From: Gammaproteobacteria bacterium
GTDB lineage: Bacteria > Pseudomonadota > Gammaproteobacteria > SZUA-229
Direction of reading: 5' to 3'
DNA: 8,413 nucleotides
Assembly (NCBI GenBank): GCA_029879605.1
Contig: JAOUQA010000070.1
Coordinates: forward strand, 1 to 8,413
Part shown: piece by piece, positions 1-5,791 of the stretch
How positions within the stretch are numbered: the stretch's first letter is position 1
How the letters are laid out: every line of letters starts with the position of its first letter
Position numbers and translations under genes: made by a program
The notes under the pieces: generated by a model
What the model saw: the letters and a program-made list of their open reading frames with translations, nothing else
Told to the model about the DNA's origin: nothing
Databases searched by the model: none

Positions 1-101
1 CTACGTTCTGTCACAACGCTATCAATCATGCCCAGGGGAATCATCAGGCCTAGTATTAGACCCAGGATTGTTACTATCTTAAAAAAGAATTTTCTATTCA
101 T
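1..101 (-). CDS. creD: CreD family inner membrane protein, N-terminal fragment (cut by window edge)
   Basis: Only the first 33 codons are in the window; the gene runs off the left edge. The reading from ATG at 101 begins MNRKFFFKIV, continues as one hydrophobic helix (about residues 5-26) and ends IDSVVTER. This matches the start of E. coli CreD, where a first membrane helix rich in Leu and Ile, containing a Pro, is followed by a V-x-E-R segment. CreD is an inner membrane protein of unclear biochemistry whose expression is controlled by CreBC; in E. coli it is linked to colicin E2 tolerance and envelope integrity, and in Aeromonas and Pseudomonas its regulon is linked to beta-lactam response. 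A modest ribosome site (AGCAGG) lies about 8 bases before the ATG. The gene follows creC by 121 bp and has its own candidate CreB operator in that gap. The identification rests on a short stretch plus the strong creBC context. Confidence 0.82.
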   Translation of the reverse strand, partial: MNRKFFFKIVTILGLILGLMIPLGMIDSVVTER

Positions 102-149
102 GACTTTTACCTGCTGTTTTTATTAACACTGGTAAAAAGCTTACTGAAG

Positions 150-193
150 ATATTTGTGATTAATATGTGGTTAACGTGTGAATTATGTGTTTA
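150..193 (-). promoter_or_regulatory. Candidate CreB operator: four tandem 11-bp direct repeats upstream of creD
   Basis: On the minus strand four consecutive 11-bp units read TAAACACATAA (193-183), TTCACACGTTA (182-172), ACCACATATTA (171-161) and ATCACAAATAT (160-150). Position 4 is always A, 5 always C, 6 always A and 9 always T, and three of four units have C at position 3. The known CreB target in E. coli, the cre tag, is TTCAC-N6-TTCAC, which also has an 11-bp period, and one unit here begins with exactly TTCAC. The array ends 48 bp before the creD ATG. CreB is an OmpR/PhoB-type regulator, a class that binds such in-phase direct repeats head to tail. That CreB binds here is inference from spacing, core and context. 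No convincing -10 box could be picked downstream. Confidence 0.68.
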
Positions 194-222
194 GAAGAAA
201 AACAATGAAGAAATCAGTAAAA

Positions 223-1650
223 CTACACCAGTGGCAGCGATAATATCGATTCAACACCATCACCTTCGGCATTCTGTACCTTGATCTGGCCCCGGTGTAG
301 TTGCGCCACCTCATAAACAAGACTTAAACCCAGCCCGGTACTTTTAAGATTATTATGCGGTCGAGGCAGAGAGTAAAAGCGCTCGAAGACATTAGCCAGT
401 GCATAATCAGGAATACCTGGGCCATGATCACGTATATGTAAATGCCATTGTCCCAGGCTTACATAACTATTGATCGAAATCACATCCTTTTCTTTACTAA
501 AGTCAATGGCATTATCCAGTAAGTTACTGATTGCCTGCTGCACCAGGAAACGTTCCGCGTTTAATTGTGTACCATGAGCAACTGTAGATTGAACCTGGAT
601 TTGTTTCTGCTCCAGCACAGGTGACTTGTCTTCACATAGTTGTAAAACAAGCGCATCAGGATCAAATTCCTCAACATCTTCAAGCTGTTGTCGCTTCTCA
701 AGACTGGCCAGCTTGAGTAACTGTTCAACCACCTGACGCATACGCTGACTCTCATTACCAATATTATGTATAAATTTTTCCCTGGCATCTACCGGCATAT
801 CTTCCTTTAATAGTTCAACAGCACCCTGGATTGCGGCTAACGGGCTTTTAAGCTCATGGGTAAGACTGTGTAAATAGTTTTCAACATAATTTTTGCCTTC
901 CAGTGAAACACGCATTGCATCCATTGCATTGGCCAGTTGGGCTAGTTCTTTTTCTCTTAATACTGGCATTGGATTACGCTTGCCCTGCTGAACATTACGG
1001 GCATAATCAGTTAACTGTCGAATAGAAAGCGTGACCCAGTAAATTAACAACATGACAACCAGTAACGAAACAAAAGACAACATCATAACCTTGGTTTCAA
1101 TAGCCCTTACTGCCTGTTCAAAATACGGCTGCACACTAACACTGGGCTTACCGACACTTAACACGCCAACAACCTGGTTGTTTTTCATAATAGGTGCTGC
1201 AACATACATAACACTGCTATTTGCATCTTTTGGATTTCTACGGGTTGTTCTAGCACCGTAACTACCACGCAGGGTTAAATAGACATCATTCCATTGTGAA
1301 AAATCATTACCCGTATTCTGGCCTGTTGAATCATATATCACCTTACCCATTTCATCTGTAATATAAACAACCAGGTTACTATCTTCTTTTTGCAAACTGG
1401 AAATACTGGCATTAACACGCCGCTGGCTAAATGCACTCATCTGGCTGGCAAAATCACCCTCGCCAATTTCACCACTGAAAACTTCCTGCTCAACGACTTC
1501 TGCCAGCAGATTCGCAGTATCGACCAGCACTTCTTCCAGTGACTGACGCATACCCGGAATCAACTCATCAGTCACACTCTGTAGAATAAGCCCGATAGAC
1601 AGACCAATTAAAACCACGCAGGTAATAAATATTCGGGCACTAAGACTCAC
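223..1650 (-). CDS. creC: Two-component sensor histidine kinase CreC
   Basis: Membrane sensor kinase that autophosphorylates and passes the phosphate to CreB. Counting from the start chosen here (475 aa; E. coli CreC is 474 aa): membrane helix about 5-24, periplasmic sensor domain about 25-187, second helix about 188-208, a HAMP linker, and a HisKA box with H265 in the motif THELKSP. The ATPase domain shows the N box NLLDNAIDF (376-384), the G1 box DHGPGIP (408-414), the F box FERFYSLP (422-429) and the G2 box GLGLS (439-443). The sensor domain has the CreC signatures LLAE, NDVYLTLRG, YGAR and SSVMYVAAPI followed by GVLSVGKP, so this is CreC rather than a generic kinase. The frame is open back to 1683, but the GTG at 1650 has GGGAG five bases upstream, restores the family length and overlaps the end of creB by 11 bp. 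All catalytic residues are present. Confidence 0.93.
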   Translation of the reverse strand: MSLSARIFITCVVLIGLSIGLILQSVTDELIPGMRQSLEEVLVDTANLLAEVVEQEVFSGEIGEGDFASQMSAFSQRRVNASISSLQKEDSNLVVYITDEMGKVIYDSTGQNTGNDFSQWNDVYLTLRGSYGARTTRRNPKDANSSVMYVAAPIMKNNQVVGVLSVGKPSVSVQPYFEQAVRAIETKVMMLSFVSLLVVMLLIYWVTLSIRQLTDYARNVQQGKRNPMPVLREKELAQLANAMDAMRVSLEGKNYVENYLHSLTHELKSPLAAIQGAVELLKEDMPVDAREKFIHNIGNESQRMRQVVEQLLKLASLEKRQQLEDVEEFDPDALVLQLCEDKSPVLEQKQIQVQSTVAHGTQLNAERFLVQQAISNLLDNAIDFSKEKDVISINSYVSLGQWHLHIRDHGPGIPDYALANVFERFYSLPRPHNNLKSTGLGLSLVYEVAQLHRGQIKVQNAEGDGVESILSLPLV

Positions 1651-2326
1651 AGACACTCCCGGTAATACTATAACCAAGACCACGATGGGTTTTTATGGGA
1701 TCAACATCAGCACGAACCTGGCGTAACTTGGTGCGCAGAGTTTTAATATGTGTATCTACAACCCGGTCAAGACTGGTTTCCGGTTCCTGCCAGATACATT
1801 GCATAATCTGTTCACGAGAATAAACACGCTCAGTATTTTGTAGCAAAAGTTTGAGAATAAGATATTCGTAACGAGTAAGCTCAAGAGCTTGCCCGTAATA
1901 CTGAATTAATGCTCGTTTCTCATCAATTAAAAAATCAGTTTCGCCCTGGAATTGCTGCTTATTACCCTGGCTGCGTTTTAAAATGACCTTAACTCTTGCC
2001 GCAAGTTCGCGTGGACTAAAAGGTTTACTCATGTAATCATCAGCACCAATCTCAAGACCCACGATACGATCAATTTCTTCATTACGCGCAGTAAGAAAGA
2101 TAATGGGCACCTGGGAAAACTGTCGAATGTGTTTACAAACCTCAAAACCATTCATATCAGGCAGGCCTACATCAAGAATAACCAGTGCCAGTGAAGAATC
2201 ATTCTTTAAAGCATCAATAGCATGCTGTCCCAGCTGAACCCAATGCGTCTGAAAACCTTCAGTTTCCAGCGCATAGGTTATAGTATCTGAAATAGCTGCT
2301 TCATCTTCAACGCAAAGAATTTTCAC
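1640..2326 (-). CDS. creB: Response regulator CreB (OmpR/PhoB family)
   Basis: DNA-binding response regulator, partner of CreC. Numbered from the start chosen here (228 aa; E. coli CreB is 229 aa): receiver domain about 1-118 with acidic pair E7/D8, phosphoacceptor D52 in ILDVGLPD, T79 in FLTAR and K101 in SKPFSPRE. The winged-helix domain occupies about 140-220, with recognition helix DRVVDTHIKTLRTKLR (187-202) and wing THRGLGYS. The segments VGLPD, GLEIGADDY, DTHIKTLR and THRGLGYS are very close to E. coli CreB. There is no ATG in a suitable place. The frame opens far enough for a TTG at 2350, but the only good ribosome site (GAGGA) lies downstream of that codon, so translation probably begins at GTG 2326 (giving MKILCVEDE, a typical family start) or the adjacent TTG 2329. 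creA does not precede it. Confidence 0.92.
   Translation of the reverse strand: MKILCVEDEAAISDTITYALETEGFQTHWVQLGQHAIDALKNDSSLALVILDVGLPDMNGFEVCKHIRQFSQVPIIFLTARNEEIDRIVGLEIGADDYMSKPFSPRELAARVKVILKRSQGNKQQFQGETDFLIDEKRALIQYYGQALELTRYEYLILKLLLQNTERVYSREQIMQCIWQEPETSLDRVVDTHIKTLRTKLRQVRADVDPIKTHRGLGYSITGSVCES
1656..1660 (-). promoter_or_regulatory. Ribosome binding site deciding the creC start
   Basis: GGGAG on the minus strand, inside the last codons of creB, five bases before the GTG at 1650. It favours this start over the in-frame GTG codons at 1683 and 1656. The arrangement suggests that ribosomes finishing creB at 1640 re-initiate on creC. Confidence 0.55.
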
Positions 2327-2336
2327 CAAGTACTTA

Positions 2337-2341
2337 TCCTC
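2337..2341 (-). promoter_or_regulatory. Ribosome binding site deciding the creB start
   Basis: GAGGA on the minus strand, followed after 7 bases by TTG (2329) and after 10 by GTG (2326). Because it lies inside the longer open frame that begins at TTG 2350, it argues that the longer start is not used. The weak start codon may keep CreB levels low. Confidence 0.5.
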
Positions 2342-2383
2342 ACTATTCAAACATGGATTACTTCAATCATCCTGAACTGACAA

Positions 2384-2420
2384 TACCCTGGGGAATGATG
2401 CTTCTATCCCTTCCCAGGTA
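2384..2420 (-). repeat. Imperfect inverted repeat (hairpin) in the creB leader
   Basis: The arms TACCCTGGGGAA (2384-2395) and TTCCCAGGTA (2411-2420) pair over about ten bases with two single-base bulges and a loop of about 15. On the minus strand this lies between the candidate creB promoter and the creB start, so it would form in the 5' untranslated RNA. No run of U follows the hairpin in either direction, so it does not look like an intrinsic terminator. It could be an RNA stabilising element or an operator; function is unknown. Confidence 0.4.
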
Positions 2421-2456
2421 ATATAAAAAAGAGTTTAGCACTTACTGACCAACATG

Positions 2457-2487
2457 ATTATAGCGGGCAAGTATAATTAACCTGCAA
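2457..2487 (-). promoter_or_regulatory. Candidate sigma70 promoter for creBC
   Basis: A perfect -10 hexamer TATAAT (minus strand 2462-2457) lies just past the stop codon of the radical SAM gene. The best upstream -35 is TTGCAG (2487-2482), inside that gene's last codons, but the 19-bp spacing is longer than ideal. Transcription would begin near 2450 and give a leader of about 120 bases before creB. The -10 is convincing, the -35 less so. Confidence 0.4.
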
Positions 2488-3820
2488 GTGCGATACTCGG
2501 TGACTTATGATGTTTTCTTGCCTGGCGCATCTGCTGATAGAAATGCGTCTTTCTTTGTTGAGTAGACTCATCAGAATACAACTCACTAATCAACCAGCGA
2601 AAATTCTCCTCCAGTTCTTTTACAGTTAATTTGTCAGGCCTGATATTTACATCAAATAAGGTACATAAATCCCATGCTCCCGCACGTAAAATCCTGCCCT
2701 GTTTAAGCAGTCGATCATAAAGCGGTGTTCCTGGAAATGGCGTTTGCACAGTAACCTGAACTTCGTGCAAGCCACTTTCAAGCACAAAATCCCTGACCGC
2801 CTGAAAACTTTCCAGCCCCTGGTTATCCAGACCTAGAACAAAACAGCCATTGACACTGATGCCATGATTCTGAATATTTTCAATAGCTTTTTTATAATCA
2901 TCAAACTGTTTTGATTTCCAGTTGGTTTTCATTTCCAGTCCGGATAAACCGTTTTGAGTTGGGCTTTCAAAACCGATCAACACCTGTGCACAACCACTGT
3001 CTCTCATTAAACTAAGTAATTCATTATCGAAAGCGATTGACAGATCAGATTCTGTAAACCAGCGAATTTTCTCCTTTGCCAGTTCACATAATAGTCGTTT
3101 TGAATGTAGCTTATTTACAAAGCTATTGTCATCTGCAAACTCAATAAATGGTTTTGACCAGATGGTTTTTATTTTTCTAATTTCAGCAATTACTTTCTCA
3201 ACTGGCTTAACACGGTATTTAGGCGACAAACGAATCGATGCTGCGCAAAACTCACAGTTAAAAGGACAACCACGCGCAGTTTGAACAGTAATACGATTAT
3301 ACCGATCCGGGTCCAGTAATTCGAACCTTGGCATCGGTGCATCTGCCAGGTCAAATGTCAGGCCACGGCTATCATAAATACCCTGCAACTGACCAATTTC
3401 AAGATCGTCTATCAGTTGCGGCCAGGACACTTCACCCTCACCAATAATGATACTGTCTGCATGTTGCAAAGCTTCTTCAGGACAGGCTGTCACGTGCAAG
3501 CCACCCAGTATTACTTTCGTCCCCTGCTGGCGATATCGATCTGCAAGTTCATAGGCTTCGAAAATTTGTGCTGAAAATGAAGAAATCGCAACCGCATCAA
3601 ATATTCCGTGCAACTCATGTTGATCCCGTATATCTTCAACTTCAATATACTCCACTTCAATATGTCCGGGCGTCATTCCTGCCAGGGTTAATAAACCGAG
3701 ACTGGGTAATGAAGCAATTTTTTTATTCCTCTCAACAAATCCCGGTAATGTCAAACCCAGGCGTGTCAGTTCTTCATTGTGGGCACGCACACCACTCATG
3801 GCAATAAATCCGATTTTCAT
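2477..3820 (-). CDS. B12-binding-type radical SAM protein, substrate unknown
   Basis: A 447-residue enzyme of the radical SAM superfamily. The N-terminal part (about 1-140) has the Rossmann-like layout of the cobalamin-binding domain found in this group, including DAVAISSFSAQ, VILGGLHVT and an IIIGEGE segment, but no DxHxxG lower-ligand motif. The cluster motif C185-x3-C189-x2-C192 (GCPFNCEFC) binds the [4Fe-4S] cluster that cleaves S-adenosylmethionine. Then follow ADDNSFVNK (229-237), GFESPT (283-288) and PFPGTPLYDRL (361-371), an order shared with B12-dependent class B methylases and hopanoid enzymes of the HpnP/HpnJ type. The basic C-terminal tail (about 422-440) is unusual. The start has a strong GGAGG nine bases upstream and overlaps the stop of the preceding membrane protein gene by one base (TAATG). 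Methylation, methylthiolation or ring chemistry are all possible; the substrate cannot be named from sequence. Confidence 0.85.
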   Translation of the reverse strand: MKIGFIAMSGVRAHNEELTRLGLTLPGFVERNKKIASLPSLGLLTLAGMTPGHIEVEYIEVEDIRDQHELHGIFDAVAISSFSAQIFEAYELADRYRQQGTKVILGGLHVTACPEEALQHADSIIIGEGEVSWPQLIDDLEIGQLQGIYDSRGLTFDLADAPMPRFELLDPDRYNRITVQTARGCPFNCEFCAASIRLSPKYRVKPVEKVIAEIRKIKTIWSKPFIEFADDNSFVNKLHSKRLLCELAKEKIRWFTESDLSIAFDNELLSLMRDSGCAQVLIGFESPTQNGLSGLEMKTNWKSKQFDDYKKAIENIQNHGISVNGCFVLGLDNQGLESFQAVRDFVLESGLHEVQVTVQTPFPGTPLYDRLLKQGRILRAGAWDLCTLFDVNIRPDKLTVKELEENFRWLISELYSDESTQQRKTHFYQQMRQARKHHKSPSIALAG

Positions 3821-4206
3821 TAGATAAATCCTCCAAAAATCATTGGCACTATGCCTGCTACTACAGCCAGCACGGGAATAAAAAACAGGTGACGGAAGTA
3901 ATCACGCCATGCAGTCAGAAAACAGCACAATGGCATTACTATCACCGCAACCAGAAAACCAACGGATGCTATCGCACTCTGGCTCGCGGGTAATGCCAGC
4001 ACCTCCAGACTCAGGGCAAATAAAATATTGAGAATACCCAGGCCAAAAAAGGCAATATGGCCCAGTCGCATCAAGCGACGACGAAATGAACCATAGCCAC
4101 CGGCCCAGTCCTGTTTATGAAAAAAGAGTCCAATCAGGGCACCGCTGATAGCACCACCCAGCATTGAACTCCAGCCAACTACGATATGAAAAAAAGCCAG
4201 ATCCAT
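3820..4206 (-). CDS. Small four-helix membrane protein, function unknown
   Basis: A 128-residue hydrophobic protein with four predicted membrane segments at about 3-28, 48-71, 78-99 and 105-126. The first is rich in Gly and small residues (MLGGAISGALIGLFF). A cytoplasmic-looking loop, GGYGSFRRRLMRLGH (36-50), carries most of the positive charge, and RDYFRH (101-106) lies before the last helix. Three histidines sit in or at the edge of helices (H7, H50, H106) and could bind a cofactor, but this is speculation. There is no signal peptide or recognisable catalytic motif. The ATG has GAGG eight bases upstream. The TAA stop shares a base with the start codon of the radical SAM gene, so the two are almost certainly translated together. 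I do not recognise a named family. Confidence 0.8.
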   Translation of the reverse strand: MDLAFFHIVVGWSSMLGGAISGALIGLFFHKQDWAGGYGSFRRRLMRLGHIAFFGLGILNILFALSLEVLALPASQSAIASVGFLVAVIVMPLCCFLTAWRDYFRHLFFIPVLAVVAGIVPMIFGGFI

Positions 4207-4237
4207 GATTCAATCCTCACCAGTTCACTAAAAGATT

Positions 4238-4257
4238 AACTGATATCTAAATCAGTT
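4238..4257 (-). repeat. Perfect 7-bp inverted repeat in the leader of the membrane protein/radical SAM operon
   Basis: AACTGAT (4238-4244) and ATCAGTT (4251-4257) are exact inverted copies separated by ATCTAA. The element lies about 32 bp upstream of the small membrane protein start, between its candidate promoter and ribosome site. It could be a dimeric repressor site or an RNA hairpin; nothing in the sequence decides between them. Confidence 0.4.
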
Positions 4258-4302
4258 CCGTGAGTTGATTCTGGCTGAATGATTATTCATACACTACTTT
4301 AT

Positions 4303-4330
4303 AAAATAATGTCTAGGCATATTAAGTCAA
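4303..4330 (-). promoter_or_regulatory. Candidate sigma70 promoter for the membrane protein/radical SAM operon
   Basis: The minus strand reads TTGACT (4330-4325), a 16-bp spacer, then TATTTT (4308-4303). The -35 matches consensus at five of six positions and the -10 at four of six. Transcription would begin about 90 bases before the ATG at 4206. The -35 lies within one arm of the inverted repeat at 4326-4357. Confidence 0.45.
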
Positions 4331-4357
4331 TGGTATTGCATATTGATACTTATTGAC
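4326..4357. repeat. Inverted repeat overlapping the -35 box, possible operator
   Basis: The arms GTCAATGGTAT (4326-4336) and ATACTTATTGAC (4346-4357) are inverted copies (GTCAAT..TAT against GTCAATAAGTAT) around a 9-bp centre. The outer six bases and inner three pair perfectly. One arm carries the -35 box of the promoter at 4303-4330, a typical position for a repressor or activator of a dimeric regulator. The remainder of this 270-bp gap (4358-4476) contains no gene or clear terminator. Confidence 0.4.
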
Positions 4358-4476
4358 CTGTTATTGTCACAAGCGACCTAAAACAACAAGACAAAATGAG
4401 ATACTCAAAGCCGAGCATTAAACTCTGGGATAGATAATTGGCAAGAGGGAATAATCAGAAAACAATCAGGTACTGG

Positions 4477-5661
4477 CTAGGTACAGATACAGTTTCGTCC
4501 TTTGTTTTTTGCCCGGTAGAGGGCTTTATCGGCCAGCTTTAACACATCCCATGGACTATTTACACTGGCAGTGGAATCCGCAACGCCTATCGATACAGTA
4601 ATGGTCACGGTTTTGTTGTTCTTATTTGGTCGTGAATTATCATTTTTACGTCGACTTTTGCGGTTAACCACAAACAGAGAACTGGCAATAGCTTCACGTA
4701 ACTTTTCCAGGTGAGTGTGCGCATCCCTGACATCTCGACCATTAAATATGACTGAAAACTCTTCACCACCATAACGATAAGACACACCACCACCTGTGAC
4801 CTTCGAGAGCTTGCCAGCAATCATACGTAAAACTGCATCACCAGTATCATGACCATAGGTATCATTAAATTTCTTAAAATGATCAACATCAATCATGGCT
4901 ACTGTATACACACCACTAACCTGCTGAAACTTTTCCCGTAATGCACGTCGAGCAGGTAATTCTGTTAATTCATCCAGGTAAGCCATACGCCATGATTCCT
5001 GCAGAATGGCATACAGGCATAATAGAAACGCCGCACTGGTAAATATATTTAAACTACGACTGGTAGCACCCGCATGTAGTTGAACCATGAGCAGTATCAG
5101 CATGCCTGTGGCCGCAAACATATGGGGTGATGGCCGGACAAAACTGAGTACCAGCATGGTGATAAACAACAGGACAAACAATAACAGAATGCTTTGTGGC
5201 AACGGTGTCCAGTCAAAATATCGCGCTGGCAACCAGTCAATCAATAACAGGTACCTGAGCCATTCTGGTGACATCAATGCCAGTACAAATGTAATAAACA
5301 ATGTAGTAAACAAAATACCATAGGCAGGTGCAGCATTTGCACTGAATACGCCACGCTCAGGCAGCAGTGTATAAACCAGGAACAAAGCAGGTATGGCAAT
5401 GGAGAACAATGCATAGCCCAGGTATGTTGAGATCAACCCCATTCCCAGCGCCATGTTAGTAGCCGCTATTAAAATCACGTAAAAAAATACGGTACTACGA
5501 TTAAAATGAACACTTAAACCCAGGGTGAGCAAAAACATCACAACTGGCAGAAATATGACCGCAGTAACAATAACTTCAGGAAACTGATCATAGCTATGAT
5601 AGGTATAAAATGATAATACCAGCAGAAGCAGTACTGGAAAAGAATGTTTAAATATGGTCAT
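4477..5661 (-). CDS. Membrane-bound diguanylate cyclase (GGDEF domain)
   Basis: Makes the second messenger cyclic di-GMP from two GTP. The N-terminal part (about 8-222) holds roughly eight hydrophobic helices and no recognisable PAS, CHASE or MASE signature, so the signal sensed is unknown. The catalytic domain begins at DELTELP (230-236), has the metal-binding Asp in IDVDHFKKFND (D258) and the active-site loop GGEEF (298-302), and ends with VTVSIGVA-like and ALYRAKNKGRN segments. All residues expected of an active cyclase are present. The RxxD inhibitory site expected nine to six residues before GGEEF is replaced by TGGG, so product feedback through the I-site is probably lost. A basic, Asn-rich insertion (about 333-350) precedes the last strands, as often seen in DELTELP-type cyclases. 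The start at ATG 5661 lacks a good ribosome site, so the exact start is less certain. No phosphodiesterase (EAL) domain is present. Confidence 0.92.
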   Translation of the reverse strand: MTIFKHSFPVLLLLVLSFYTYHSYDQFPEVIVTAVIFLPVVMFLLTLGLSVHFNRSTVFFYVILIAATNMALGMGLISTYLGYALFSIAIPALFLVYTLLPERGVFSANAAPAYGILFTTLFITFVLALMSPEWLRYLLLIDWLPARYFDWTPLPQSILLLFVLLFITMLVLSFVRPSPHMFAATGMLILLMVQLHAGATSRSLNIFTSAAFLLCLYAILQESWRMAYLDELTELPARRALREKFQQVSGVYTVAMIDVDHFKKFNDTYGHDTGDAVLRMIAGKLSKVTGGGVSYRYGGEEFSVIFNGRDVRDAHTHLEKLREAIASSLFVVNRKSRRKNDNSRPNKNNKTVTITVSIGVADSTASVNSPWDVLKLADKALYRAKNKGRNCICT

Positions 5662-5791
5662 AAAAAGGCATTACAGAGTTAATTATTATTCAACATCACC
5701 CTGACAATGAATAGTACTGCCTATGGCGACACAAATCACCCTTTTATTAACCAGAAACCAGGAATAGTGCCAGCACATCTGCTGATATTAC
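5662..5791. other. 130-bp gap between the DUF3999 gene and the diguanylate cyclase gene
   Basis: There is no gene here. A small hairpin (CAGCA/TGCTG, 5771-5784) follows the DUF3999 stop but has no T-run, so it is a poor terminator. The octamer ATCACCCT occurs twice, at 5695-5702 and 5735-5742, exactly 40 bp apart. A TTGTCA hexamer (minus strand 5708-5703) could be a -35 box for the cyclase gene, but no well-spaced -10 follows. Confidence 0.35.

Noticed and set aside
121..149. A -10 box for creD downstream of the 11-bp repeats
   Set aside because: Candidates such as TTAATA and TAAGCT match consensus at only about three positions, and none is clearly better placed than the others.
1052..1261. 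Open frame of 69 codons on the plus strand
   Set aside because: It lies wholly inside creC on the opposite strand, in the conserved sensor region. It has no ribosome site or recognisable protein features and is a shadow of creC.
3568..3807. Open frame of 79 codons on the plus strand inside the radical SAM gene
   Set aside because: It is antisense to a well-supported gene and its translation has no family features.
4207..4476. A small gene or small RNA in the 270-bp gap
   Set aside because: No open frame longer than about 15 codons with a ribosome site, and no hairpin followed by a T-run, was seen. The symmetric elements fit a control region better.
4358..4476. Intrinsic terminator after the diguanylate cyclase gene
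   Set aside because: The T-rich stretches on the minus strand are preceded only by three-base stems (CTC/GAG), too weak to call.
5771..5784. Terminator hairpin after the DUF3999 gene
   Set aside because: The stem is only five base pairs and is not followed by a T-run.
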